A program made the translations under genes and the position numbers. Under the pieces are notes generated by a model that worked only from the letters and a program-made list of their open reading frames with translations, ran no database searches and had not been told where the DNA came from. Positions 20,826-29,123 of a stretch of DNA of 64,000 nucleotides are shown here, piece after piece (within the stretch, counting starts at the first letter, position 1; every line of letters begins with the position of its first letter). Where the stretch lies: positions 248,001-312,000 of the forward strand of contig NZ_JACVOP010000001.1 of the NCBI RefSeq assembly GCF_018882365.1, in the 5' to 3' direction. This stretch comes from Polynucleobacter sp. 71A-WALBACH. Its GTDB lineage: Bacteria; Pseudomonadota; Gammaproteobacteria; Burkholderiales; Burkholderiaceae.

Positions 20826-21470
20826 ATGCAACTGAATGCCCAACACATCAAACTGAGTATCTGGCGTACCTTATTACGTCTCATGCCCTTGATATTGATG
20901 AGCACACTAACCCTCGTCACGTTTTGGCTAGTCAAGAAAAATACTCCTGCAGAGAAATCCGCCATCGAACGTGTACGCCTTCATGAGCCTGACTACATTA
21001 TTAATAATGGCGCACTATCCGCGTTAAATGAAGCTGGAAATACCAAATATCGCGTCTTAGGTAAAAAGGTAACGCATTACGATGATGATGCATCGATCGA
21101 TATTGAAACGCCTCGTATACGCCTATTCCCACCTGAAAAATCACCTGTTACCGTTAAAGCAGATACAGGCCATTTAGATGGTGATCTGACCATTCTGGAT
21201 CTCATCGATAACGCCGAAATTTTTCGTCCACCTCAAGCCGCCACAGCAACTGAGCCAGCAAGACCTCGCATGCTTGCACGCTCTTCTTATTTCAAGGTGC
21301 TCATTAATGATGACATTATTGAGACTGATAAGCCCATTACGCTTGAGCAAGGAGTTTCCGTGATTCGTTCAACCGATGGCGGGGTATTTAACAATATTGA
21401 GCAAAGCATGGTGTTATCAGGACAAGTAAGAGGTCGCATTGAACGAGTGCAGCAAGGTGGTCAACCATGA
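20826..21470 (+). CDS. lptC: LPS export ABC transporter periplasmic protein LptC
   Basis: Bitopic inner-membrane protein that passes LPS from LptB2FG to LptA. It has 214 residues: one N-terminal membrane helix (about 18-36) followed by a periplasmic beta-jellyroll. The weakly conserved family segment EPDYIINN and a DIETPRIRLFPPE strand are visible. It starts 11 bases after kdsC, and its stop overlaps the lptA start (ATGA). The call rests on position and fold pattern, since LptC sequences diverge strongly. Confidence 0.9.
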   Translation: MQLNAQHIKLSIWRTLLRLMPLILMSTLTLVTFWLVKKNTPAEKSAIERVRLHEPDYIINNGALSALNEAGNTKYRVLGKKVTHYDDDASIDIETPRIRLFPPEKSPVTVKADTGHLDGDLTILDLIDNAEIFRPPQAATATEPARPRMLARSSYFKVLINDDIIETDKPITLEQGVSVIRSTDGGVFNNIEQSMVLSGQVRGRIERVQQGGQP

Positions 21471-22024
21471 GTCTATCGATCAATCGGATCATGGCAACTA
21501 TGTTGCTAGTCGCTTGTTTTACTACTACTTCTCACGCTGAGAAAGCCGATCAAGACAAGCCGATTATTTTGGAAGCAGAAAAAGTTTCCGTGAACGACGT
21601 GCAACAAGTTTATGAACTTGACGGTGAAGTACTGTTAATTAAAGGCAGTATTTTGATTACGGGCGAGAAGGGCAATATCAAAGTCGATCCCGAGGGCTAT
21701 GAGTATGTTGATGTTCAAGGCAACCCTGAATCCACTGCCAGCTTTAGACAAAGACGTGAAGGTCCGGCTAATGAGTTTATGCAGGGTCGCGGTCAAACGG
21801 TCACCTACAATGCAAAAACTGAGTTACTTACCTTGACTGGGGATGCCAACTTAAAGCGTCTTCAGAACATGCAAATGCTGGACCAATTACGTGGCTGGAA
21901 AATTGACTATGACGATGTCAAGCAGCACTACCAAGTCTCGCCGCCTGCCAATGCCAAACCAGAAGACTTGCCACTGGCTAGGGCCATCCTTTCACCAAGA
22001 AGAAAAGCTACACTAGAGAAATGA
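21467..22024 (+). CDS. lptA: LPS transport periplasmic protein LptA
   Basis: Periplasmic bridge protein that carries LPS from LptC to LptD. It has 185 residues with a signal peptide (about 1-24, cut after SHA). The OstA/LptA beta-jellyroll follows, with the [20 protein letters not shown] and [10 protein letters not shown] segments typical of the family. It is coupled to lptC and lptB by four-base overlaps (ATGA) at both ends, so the three products are probably made in step. Confidence 0.94.
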   Translation: MSLSINRIMATMLLVACFTTTSHAEKADQDKPIILEAEKVSVNDVQQVYELDGEVLLIKGSILITGEKGNIKVDPEGYEYVDVQGNPESTASFRQRREGPANEFMQGRGQTVTYNAKTELLTLTGDANLKRLQNMQMLDQLRGWKIDYDDVKQHYQVSPPANAKPEDLPLARAILSPRRKATLEK

Positions 22025-22788
22025 CCACGGATTCCAGCAATAATCAAAACCCAGCAACCTTAAGTGCTCAACATCTTCAAAAGCGCTATGGGTCTCGTAC
22101 GGTTGTGCGGGATGTATCGGTGGAGGTTAAGTGCGGCGAAGTGGTTGGACTCTTGGGGCCGAATGGCGCTGGCAAAACAACCTCTTTTTATATGATTGTT
22201 GGCCTAGTTCCTTTGGACGGCGGCAGCATTGTTCTGGATGGCACGGATATTACCCACCTCCCCATTCATGAACGAGCGCGCATGGGCTTATCCTACCTTC
22301 CGCAAGAGGCTTCTGTTTTCAGAAAATTGAATGTAGCTGAAAATATTCAAGCGGTATTAGAACTACAAGTTCAAGGTGGCAAACCATTGAGTAAGGCCGA
22401 GATAGCGCATCGCTTAGATGAACTCTTGGGCGAACTCCAAATTAGCCATCTCCGTGACAACCCAGCGCTCTCCCTATCTGGTGGAGAACGCCGCCGCGTT
22501 GAGATTGCTAGAGCCCTCGCCTCCCAGCCTAAGTTTATTTTGTTGGATGAGCCGTTTGCCGGTGTTGACCCGATTGCCGTTGGAGAGATTCAGCGGATTG
22601 TGCGCTTCTTAAGGGATCGTCAAATTGGCGTCCTCATCACCGACCATAATGTTCGAGAAACTTTAGGTATTTGTGATCACGCCTACATCATCAGCGAAGG
22701 TAGTGTGCTAGCAGAAGGCAAACCAGACCAAATCATCGAGAACGATGCCGTCAGAAGAGTCTATCTAGGCGAAAACTTCCGCATGTAA
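22021..22788 (+). CDS. lptB: LPS export ABC transporter ATPase LptB
   Basis: Cytoplasmic ATPase that powers LPS extraction as LptB2FG. It has 255 residues with a full ABC set: Walker [10 protein letters not shown] (about 43-51), Q-loop PQEASVF, signature LSGGERRR (about 155), Walker [14 protein letters not shown], and a switch histidine in ITDHNVRE. The start overlaps the lptA stop. In most proteobacteria rpoN follows here; in this window only a decayed remnant of it does. Confidence 0.97.
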   Translation: MTTDSSNNQNPATLSAQHLQKRYGSRTVVRDVSVEVKCGEVVGLLGPNGAGKTTSFYMIVGLVPLDGGSIVLDGTDITHLPIHERARMGLSYLPQEASVFRKLNVAENIQAVLELQVQGGKPLSKAEIAHRLDELLGELQISHLRDNPALSLSGGERRRVEIARALASQPKFILLDEPFAGVDPIAVGEIQRIVRFLRDRQIGVLITDHNVRETLGICDHAYIISEGSVLAEGKPDQIIENDAVRRVYLGENFRM

Positions 22789-22804
22789 ATTTTCGGAGTT
22801 TTTC

Positions 22805-22967
22805 GACTATTTATTAAATAAACATGATCTCCCCCCTTGGTTTTCAGCAAAATCGCTGATACGCTGGAGGTTCATGAAGTTCATTCCCATATAAACAAGT
22901 AGAACATTACAGGGGCATGCTGCGCACCCCGGGTAATTATTTGCGCATGCATTTTGTTTTGCTATGA
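22805..22967 (+). pseudogene. rpoN: Relic of the 3' end of rpoN (sigma-54)
   Basis: The gap between lptB and hpf holds what looks like the decayed C-terminal end of sigma-54. In one frame, bases 22834-22872 read PLVFSKIADTLEV, comparable with the PLSDxKxxxxL region before the RpoN box. In the next frame, bases 22908-22949 read YRGMLRTPGNYLRM, comparable with the conserved end (KYREMLRIPPSNLRK-type). The distance from the first lysine codon (22849) to the tyrosine codon (22908) is 59 bases against 60 in an intact gene, that is, one lost base. The RpoN-box arginines between are mutated. Stop codons interrupt both frames. About 430 codons are missing. The alignment is by eye against family consensus. 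Confidence 0.55.
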
Positions 22968-22980
22968 ATAGGAGCTGCTG

Positions 22981-23304
22981 ATGAATCTGAAAATTAATAG
23001 CCGTCATGTCGAAGTTACTCCAGCCATGCGTTCCCATCTCGAGGCTGGGTTAGCCAAAATTCGCAAGCACTTTGATCACGTCTTAGATGCCTCTGCATTT
23101 TTGATTGTCGATAACGCTAAGGAAAAAAATCTTCGTCAAGCAGCCGAGATCACTATTCACCTCAAAGGCAAGGATCTTTTTGCTGAAGCGCATAACGCCG
23201 ATCTTTACCACGCCATGGATGCGGTAGTCGATAAACTTGAGCGTCAAGTAGTGAAGCACAAAGAAAAAATCCAAGATCATCACCACGAAAAGCACTTTGA
23301 GTGA
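22981..23304 (+). CDS. hpf: Ribosome hibernation promoting factor (short HPF)
   Basis: Binds the 30S decoding region of idle ribosomes and promotes 100S dimers in stationary phase. The 107 residues form the single RaiA/HPF domain (MNLKINSRHVEVTPAMR start; DLYHAMDAVVDKLERQV helix at about 76-92). It ends in a histidine-rich tail (DHHHEKHFE). It lacks the C-terminal domain of long HPF. A good ribosome site (AGGAG) precedes the ATG. It follows the rpoN relic, as hpf normally follows rpoN. Confidence 0.93.
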   Translation: MNLKINSRHVEVTPAMRSHLEAGLAKIRKHFDHVLDASAFLIVDNAKEKNLRQAAEITIHLKGKDLFAEAHNADLYHAMDAVVDKLERQVVKHKEKIQDHHHEKHFE

Positions 23305-23323
23305 TCTGAAGTGTCGGGACACC

Positions 23324-23329
23324 TATAAT
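23324..23329 (+). promoter_or_regulatory. Candidate -10 box of ptsN (possible leaderless start)
   Basis: A perfect TATAAT ends eight bases before the ptsN ATG at 23338, with no Shine-Dalgarno between. Transcription from it would start within about two bases of the ATG. The -35 region is weak. A small GTGTC/GACAC inverted repeat lies just upstream. Confidence 0.4.
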
Positions 23330-23337
23330 CAATCTAC

Positions 23338-23796
23338 ATGAATGCCCTGACCGATCTTTTCGCCTTAGACCGCATTGCCTTAAATAGCCCCTCTAAAAAC
23401 CGGGCCGAGGCATTTGCGGCCGTAGGGCAACTATTTGCCAAACAAGCAGGACTAGAAGCAGAAGCAATTGTTGGCTTCTTAAATGCCCGCGAAGACTTAG
23501 GCTCTACCGCACTAGGTGCGGGTGTTGCCATCCCGCATGGTCGTGTAAAGGGGTTAAAGCATCCGATTGCTGCATTTGTAAAATTAAAAGAGCCTATTGA
23601 ATTCGCTGCACCTGATGGTGAAGCTGTCTCTATTTTGATTTTTTTGCTCGTTCCGGAAAAAGCTACCCAGCAACACCTAGAAATTCTGTCTTCGATTGCA
23701 CAACTCCTCTCTGACCAAGACGCTCGTAAGCTGCTTGCCTCAGAAGATAATCCAGAGAAGGTGTGCCAGCTGTTACAAACGTGGGGCTCGGCTTGA
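23338..23796 (+). CDS. ptsN: PTS IIA-like nitrogen regulatory protein
   Basis: EIIA-Ntr, a phosphocarrier that regulates potassium, nitrogen and stress functions rather than carrying sugar. It has 152 residues, with the phosphorylated histidine H67 in AIPHGR and the typical [16 protein letters not shown] helix at about residues 107-122. It lies in the usual block (rpoN)-hpf-ptsN-hprK-rapZ, but rpoN is only a relic here. Phosphate would have to come from EI and HPr encoded at 55222-57245, since no ptsP or npr gene is seen here. Confidence 0.95.
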   Translation: MNALTDLFALDRIALNSPSKNRAEAFAAVGQLFAKQAGLEAEAIVGFLNAREDLGSTALGAGVAIPHGRVKGLKHPIAAFVKLKEPIEFAAPDGEAVSILIFLLVPEKATQQHLEILSSIAQLLSDQDARKLLASEDNPEKVCQLLQTWGSA

Positions 23797-24782
23797 CTAC
23801 TCAGCCCCTACTCCTTGAGGGGGTAACCGCCCAACAGATCTTTGATGACAATGTCTCTGACTTAAAGTTATCTTGGATTGGCGGCCTAGAAGGTGCTGAT
23901 CGAACATTTCCACCAGAGGCCGTTAAAGCTGCCGCAGCTAGTTCCGACCTGGTGGGTCACTTAAACCTGATTCACCCAAGCCGGATTCAGATTTTTGGCG
24001 AACAAGAGGTTGACTATCACGCCGAACTTGAACCAAAGCAGAGACAGGACCAGATCTCCAGCTTAATTTCCAAAACGCCACCTTGCGTCATCGTGGCCGA
24101 CGGCAAAACAGCTGACGCCGATCTCCAACTCTTCTGCCAAAGATCTTCTACCCCACTGTTTACAACGGCGATATCGGCCGCTGAGGTGATTGACCACCTG
24201 CGTACTTATCTCACCAAGATTGGCGCCCCCCAGATCACCATGCATGGCGTATTCATGGATATTCTGGGCTTAGGCGTCTTAATCATGGGAGAGTCTGGTT
24301 TAGGCAAAAGCGAATTAGGCCTGGAGTTGATTTCTCGTGGCCATGGTTTGGTCGCTGATGATGCGGTAGATTTTGCTCGCCTTGGGCCTGACTATGTCGA
24401 GGGTCGCTGCCCTGTAATCTTGCGCAATCTCTTGGAGGTTCGTGGGCTAGGCTTACTGGATATCCGCACCATCTTTGGTGAAACCGCTGTGCGTCGTAAA
24501 TTGAAATTACGTTTGATTGTGCAGCTGGTCCGCCGTAATGATGGTGAATTCGAGCGCCTCCCCCTAGAAACACAGCATATTGATGTATTGGGTATCCCGA
24601 TTAGAACCGTAAAAATTCAAGTGGCTGCAGGACGCAACTTAGCGGTTCTTGTAGAAGCGGCAGTGCGCAACACCATTTTGCAACTGCGGGGTATAGACAC
24701 CTTAAAAGAGTTTATGGAGCGCCAGCGTTTGCAAATGAATGCGGAGGCAGAGTCTTCAAAATCACAAGGCCGACTCATTTAA
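23793..24782 (+). CDS. hprK: HPr kinase/phosphorylase
   Basis: Bifunctional enzyme that phosphorylates and dephosphorylates Ser46 of HPr. About 330 residues. The C-terminal catalytic domain contains the P-loop GESGLGKSE (about residues 158-166) and the family segment [15 protein letters not shown]. The start is uncertain: TTG at 23793 overlaps the ptsN stop (TTGA) and has a GGGG element just upstream; GTG codons at 23781 and 23763 are alternatives that extend into ptsN. Its target residue is present in the HPr at 56976-57245, so the pair should work together. Confidence 0.94.
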   Translation: MTTQPLLLEGVTAQQIFDDNVSDLKLSWIGGLEGADRTFPPEAVKAAAASSDLVGHLNLIHPSRIQIFGEQEVDYHAELEPKQRQDQISSLISKTPPCVIVADGKTADADLQLFCQRSSTPLFTTAISAAEVIDHLRTYLTKIGAPQITMHGVFMDILGLGVLIMGESGLGKSELGLELISRGHGLVADDAVDFARLGPDYVEGRCPVILRNLLEVRGLGLLDIRTIFGETAVRRKLKLRLIVQLVRRNDGEFERLPLETQHIDVLGIPIRTVKIQVAAGRNLAVLVEAAVRNTILQLRGIDTLKEFMERQRLQMNAEAESSKSQGRLI

Positions 24783-24783
24783 T

Positions 24784-25674
24784 ATGCAAATCAATCTGAT
24801 TACCGGCATCTCCGGCTCAGGTAAATCAGTTGCGCTGAGAGCCTTTGAGGATGCGGGCTACGACTGTGTAGATAATCTACCGGTTACCCTCCTAGAAAAT
24901 CTTATCACTACGCTAGAAAGTGAAAGGAGTGAGCGCGTTGCGGTAGCCATAGATGCGCGCCGTGGTCAGTCCATTGCAGATCTGCCTCAAATCCTAGAAA
25001 ACCTGCGACGTAACCATCAGGTACGAATTGTTTTCTTAAATGCCGATACCAATACGTTGATCCAGCGCTTCTCTGAAACTCGCAGGCGTCACCCGCTATC
25101 TGGAAAAACTCAACAGACTCAAGCTGCCACCCTAATCGAGGCAATTGACAAGGAACGTAGCCTCTTAGAGCCGCTACGTTCTCAAGCACACAGCATTGAT
25201 ACCAGTAACATTCCTGCCCACGCCCTACGCTCGTGGATACATGATCTTCTTAAAGATAAGCCGCAAGGGCTCACTGTGATTTTTGAATCGTTTGGATTTA
25301 AAAAAGGTTTGCCAAGTGAAGCCGATCTCGTGTTTGATGTTCGCTGCCTACCTAACCCTCACTATGACAAAGTCTTACGCCCTCTGTCTGGCAAAGACCA
25401 ACCCGTTCGCGAGTTCTTAGAAAAAATCCCTGAAGTAGTCAGCATGGAAAATGACATTATTCAATTTATCGAAAAATGGTTACCCCACTACATTGCAGAT
25501 GGTCGTAGTTACCTTACCGTTGCCATTGGCTGTACTGGTGGGCAGCATCGCTCGGTTTATCTGGTAAGTCGCATCATTGCGCATTTTTTGCCACAAAAAG
25601 ATTTAGCAGCACTCCAAATCAATTTCTTAAGTCGTCACCGCGAGCTAGACTCAATCCCTGCAACAGCAATTTAA
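24784..25674 (+). CDS. rapZ: RNase adapter protein RapZ
   Basis: GTP/ATP-binding protein that in enterobacteria guides decay of GlmZ RNA and so adjusts glmS and cell-wall precursor supply. It has 296 residues with an N-terminal P-loop GISGSGKS (about 7-14) and the C-terminal GCTGGQHRSV motif (about 247-256). The ATG at 24784 lies one base after the hprK stop. An upstream in-frame start inside hprK is less likely. Its last 56 bases overlap the 3' end of the convergent mutY. Confidence 0.95.
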   Translation: MQINLITGISGSGKSVALRAFEDAGYDCVDNLPVTLLENLITTLESERSERVAVAIDARRGQSIADLPQILENLRRNHQVRIVFLNADTNTLIQRFSETRRRHPLSGKTQQTQAATLIEAIDKERSLLEPLRSQAHSIDTSNIPAHALRSWIHDLLKDKPQGLTVIFESFGFKKGLPSEADLVFDVRCLPNPHYDKVLRPLSGKDQPVREFLEKIPEVVSMENDIIQFIEKWLPHYIADGRSYLTVAIGCTGGQHRSVYLVSRIIAHFLPQKDLAALQINFLSRHRELDSIPATAI

Positions 25675-26779
25675 TGGGTTGAGGCAGACCGTATTTTCCT
25701 AGCTGACGCAAAGGAACCCACTTCAAGTCCTCGCCAGAGAATTTCACGGCATCACTTAATGCCACACTCCAGATCTGCATCCATAACCGTCGATGGGTAA
25801 AGACATGTTTAATCTCCAATCCCCGCTCAATTGATTTGTAACTCTTTACGGCGATAGAAGTCTTTTCCTCTGGCATTACCAGATTCAATAATTCCTTCAG
25901 AGTCAAACTAACTGCATCGCTAGCTAGAGGCTTGGAGTCTTTCTCTTTAATTCTCCAAGCCGATTCTGGCAAAGACCAAAGTCCGCCCCAGATGGCTTTA
26001 TCTGGACGCCTCTGCAGTAAGACTGAATCACCATGCCGAAGTAACAACATATCGCAATTAAATTCAGGAGATTTAGCCTTTACCACCTTACGGGGCAATA
26101 GCAAAACTTGATCACTTAGATTGGCCTGACATTCTTTTGCAAATGGGCATATCTTTGCCCCACTCACACACACGGGTTTGCGGGAGGTACACCACGTTGC
26201 CCCAAAATCCATGAGTGCCTGGGTATACACCGGCATGTCTGTAGGTTTTTTAGGGAGCATTGTTTTGGCGAGGAGCCATAGTTCATCGTTCACCGCTTTT
26301 TCTTGAATCGCGCCCCCTATACCAAACAGTCTTGCCAAAATTCGTTTCACATTGGCATCTAAAATTGGTGCTCGCTCATGAAATGCAAAAGCGGCAATGG
26401 CCCCTGCGGTAGATCTACCAATACCCTTGAGTTGCTCAAGTAATACTGGATCTTCTGGAAACTTCCCACTAAATTCTTCCATGACCTGCTTAGCGCAGGC
26501 ATGGAGATTACGCGCTCGCGTGTAGTAGCCGAGGCCCGCCCACTCCGCTAAAACATCATCCAATGGGGCGGCAGCCAATTTCTTGACGGTTGGAAAACGT
26601 TTCATGAAGCGGGGATATCGCTCCAGAACAGTGGCTACCTGAGTTTGCTGCAACATGATTTCAGAAACCCAAACTGCATAGGGGTCTCGAATACTTTGCC
26701 ATGGCAAACCTTGACGCCCATCCTTGCCATGCCAGGCAATCAGTTTGGTGGCGAAGTGCTTAATCAGCGCTTCTGACAT
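25619..26779 (-). CDS. mutY: A/G-specific adenine glycosylase MutY
   Basis: Removes adenine mispaired with 8-oxoguanine. It has 386 residues from the ATG at 26779. The helix-hairpin-helix region (LKGIGRSTAGAIAAFAF, about 115-131) includes the catalytic aspartate in the following ILDANVKRIL. A C-terminal NUDIX-like domain for 8-oxoG recognition starts at about 235. The 4Fe-4S loop reads C-x6-C-x6-C-x5-C, whereas the usual MutY spacing is C-x6-C-x2-C-x5-C, a four-residue insertion. The start lies 16 bases inside mutM, so the two are coupled. The 3' end overlaps rapZ on the other strand by 56 bases. Confidence 0.94.
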   Translation of the reverse strand: MSEALIKHFATKLIAWHGKDGRQGLPWQSIRDPYAVWVSEIMLQQTQVATVLERYPRFMKRFPTVKKLAAAPLDDVLAEWAGLGYYTRARNLHACAKQVMEEFSGKFPEDPVLLEQLKGIGRSTAGAIAAFAFHERAPILDANVKRILARLFGIGGAIQEKAVNDELWLLAKTMLPKKPTDMPVYTQALMDFGATWCTSRKPVCVSGAKICPFAKECQANLSDQVLLLPRKVVKAKSPEFNCDMLLLRHGDSVLLQRRPDKAIWGGLWSLPESAWRIKEKDSKPLASDAVSLTLKELLNLVMPEEKTSIAVKSYKSIERGLEIKHVFTHRRLWMQIWSVALSDAVKFSGEDLKWVPLRQLGKYGLPQPIKLLLQGLSLARGDDLRN

Positions 26780-27600
26780 TGGGGGCAAAAATAAGTGGAG
26801 CGTTGACCTTGCACTATTTGCTTAATCGGCGTTTTACATACTTTGCAAGGCTGGTCTTTGCGATCGTAGACCTTGGTTTGCACCATGAAATGCCCGGGGT
26901 CACCCTCGCTATTCACAAAATCTTTTAAAGTACTACCACCCGCGGCAATCGCTTTTTTCAAAATCAATCTCACTGCGGCAGCGAGTCGAGAACATTGTGG
27001 GCGCGTTAACTTTCCGGCAGCTTTTGATGGATGAATACCCGCCTCAAATAAACTTTCTGAGCAATAGATATTGCCAACACCTACTACCGCTTGCCCTGCC
27101 AATAAAAACTGCTTTACCGCAACGCTCCGCTTGCGTGAGCACTGATATAAAACATCCGCACCGAGCTCACCAGAAAACTCTGACGAAAAGGGTTCAACCC
27201 CGAGCTTTTGCAAGAGCGCATGATTTTCAATCGGTCCTTTAGATTTTGGATGCCATAAAACAGCGCCAAACTTTCGGGGATCATGCAAACGTAAACTGAG
27301 ATTCTCAAACTCGAAGGTCACTCGATCATGTAATTTGAGGAGGTCACTACTAGGGAGCACCCGCAAAGTTCCTGTCATACCTAGGTGAAGTAATAGATAG
27401 CCCGCATCCAATTCCATTAATAAATATTTACCGCGACGCTCTATTCCCAACACTTTCTGGCCAGAAAGGAGCTTATTCAAATTGCTCGGGACCGGCCAAC
27501 GCAAACGGCCATCAATAATTTTGACCGCACTGACCCTGCGCCCCTCTAAATGGGGCTGAATACCCAATCGGGTTACTTCGACTTCTGGGAGTTCTGGCAT
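26764..27600 (-). CDS. mutM: Formamidopyrimidine-DNA glycosylase
   Basis: Removes 8-oxoguanine and formamidopyrimidines and nicks the abasic site. It has 278 residues. The catalytic N-terminus reads MPELPEVEV with the nucleophile Pro and Glu at the second and third positions. The H2TH region (VVGVGNIYCSESLFEAGIHP) is at about 167-186, and the zinc finger C-x2-C-x16-C-x2-C is at the end (CKVC...CPQC). It pairs with mutY in one operon, the two halves of the GO repair system. Confidence 0.97.
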   Translation of the reverse strand: MPELPEVEVTRLGIQPHLEGRRVSAVKIIDGRLRWPVPSNLNKLLSGQKVLGIERRGKYLLMELDAGYLLLHLGMTGTLRVLPSSDLLKLHDRVTFEFENLSLRLHDPRKFGAVLWHPKSKGPIENHALLQKLGVEPFSSEFSGELGADVLYQCSRKRSVAVKQFLLAGQAVVGVGNIYCSESLFEAGIHPSKAAGKLTRPQCSRLAAAVRLILKKAIAAGGSTLKDFVNSEGDPGHFMVQTKVYDRKDQPCKVCKTPIKQIVQGQRSTYFCPQCQKR

Positions 27601-27635
27601 AAATGGATTGTAGATTCGCGGATTAGAATGTGCTC

Positions 27636-29123
27636 ATGACCAAATTTTCACTCAAGCCTTCTTTAAGGGCCTTAATACTAGTGACTGGGCTGGGCTTGGG
27701 CCTGGTCTCCAGTTACGCTGTTGCCAGAACCAATAGCCTAGATAGTGGTGAAGCCGTGTTTGAGGTCTTGGCCTCGGAAATCGCCCTACAACGCGGAGAA
27801 GCTGGTCTAGCGTACAAAACCTATTTAGAGCTTGCTCGCCAACTTGATGACCCCCGCTTAGCGCAAAGGGCTATGGAGATTGCCATTACGGCAGGCGCGC
27901 CCGATCTTGCGCTCCAAGCCGCTCAAACTTGGGATAGCTTAGCCGGACCTAAACAGACCAAACCCAAAGAAGTTCTCCTTACCCTCTTAATTCTGAATCA
28001 ACGCTGGTCAGATGCGGTTAAACCAGCCATCTCCATATTGAATCAGCAGACCCCAGCACAACGAGAAAATACCTTACTGCAGATTCAGGCACTACTGGCC
28101 AAAGCCACTAATGAAACAGAGGCCTTAAGAGCTTTCTACGACATTGTTTCGACATTAAAACCAGAGCCAAAAGATCCAGGGCTACTCTATACCTACGCCA
28201 TGTCTGCTGAAAAGTCTGGGCATATTGATGTGATGGAAAAAACTCTGCGCGAAATCTTGCGCAAGAATCCGAATGATGTAAATAGCCTAAATGCCCTTGG
28301 TTACTCACTGGCCGATCGCAATCAGAAGTTGCCAGAAGCATTCAAACTGATTAGCAAAGCACATCAACTCTCACCGAAAGATGGTTTTATTTTGGACAGT
28401 CTTGGCTGGGTGAACTTTCGCATGGGCAAAAATGCACTGGCGCTTGAACAACTGCAACAAGCATTTAGCATGAAGCCTGAGGCGGATATTGCTGCGCATA
28501 TCGGTGAAGTCTTGTGGGTCATGAATCGCCCAGTCGAGGCAGAAGATATTTGGCGTCAAGGACAACAACTGGATGCTAACAACCCGACTCTCAAAGAAAC
28601 CTTGAAGCGTATGAAACCAGATTGGTCGGTAGCTGATACCACCCTCAAAGGATCATGGGATGGTCGTTTCGCGGTGAAGGTCACCGGCTTAACTGAAAGC
28701 AGAAATCAAGGGGGTTCTGGTGGATTTACCTTAACTCAAGATGCGCTAACTGATGTTTTGGAAATTCGTAATCCCGTTGGTGGATCGATTGCCAAAATTA
28801 CGATTAGGCCAGGAGAGGCTTCGCTTGAACGTGATGGTCAAGTAACTACTGCAATTGATGCTGATACCTTGCTTCAAAATGCATTAGGACTGCCACTGCC
28901 TGCTCGCGGTTTGTCTGACTGGTTGCGCGGACAAACTCGTCCTGGTAGCAATGCGAGTGTTGAGCGCAATGCCAAAGGGCAAGTAAGCAAGATTACGCAA
29001 GATGGTTGGACTTTAAATTACCTCTGGAGCAATGATCTGCGCTTAGAAAAACTCACAATGACTCGTAGCTCTAATATCGGATCAATTGACATCCGTTTGG
29101 TATTTGATACTCCGAATGAGTAA
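27636..29123 (+). CDS. lolB: TPR protein fused to outer-membrane lipoprotein receptor LolB domain
   Basis: A 495-residue protein with an N-terminal signal segment (about 1-31, VSSYAVA end), a TPR-repeat region (about 35-335, with a clear NALGYSLAD...LDSLGWVNFRMG pair at about 215-265), and a LolB domain (about 345-495). The LolB part has GSWDGRFAVK, a DALGLPLPARGLSDWLRG-like strand and a DGWTLNYLW-like C-terminal segment. LolB receives lipoproteins from LolA and inserts them in the outer membrane. In related genera the TPR gene and lolB are separate neighbours. No lipobox cysteine is present. The start is ATG 27636; a GTG two codons earlier is possible. It overlaps ispE by eight bases. Confidence 0.85.
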   Translation: MTKFSLKPSLRALILVTGLGLGLVSSYAVARTNSLDSGEAVFEVLASEIALQRGEAGLAYKTYLELARQLDDPRLAQRAMEIAITAGAPDLALQAAQTWDSLAGPKQTKPKEVLLTLLILNQRWSDAVKPAISILNQQTPAQRENTLLQIQALLAKATNETEALRAFYDIVSTLKPEPKDPGLLYTYAMSAEKSGHIDVMEKTLREILRKNPNDVNSLNALGYSLADRNQKLPEAFKLISKAHQLSPKDGFILDSLGWVNFRMGKNALALEQLQQAFSMKPEADIAAHIGEVLWVMNRPVEAEDIWRQGQQLDANNPTLKETLKRMKPDWSVADTTLKGSWDGRFAVKVTGLTESRNQGGSGGFTLTQDALTDVLEIRNPVGGSIAKITIRPGEASLERDGQVTTAIDADTLLQNALGLPLPARGLSDWLRGQTRPGSNASVERNAKGQVSKITQDGWTLNYLWSNDLRLEKLTMTRSSNIGSIDIRLVFDTPNE

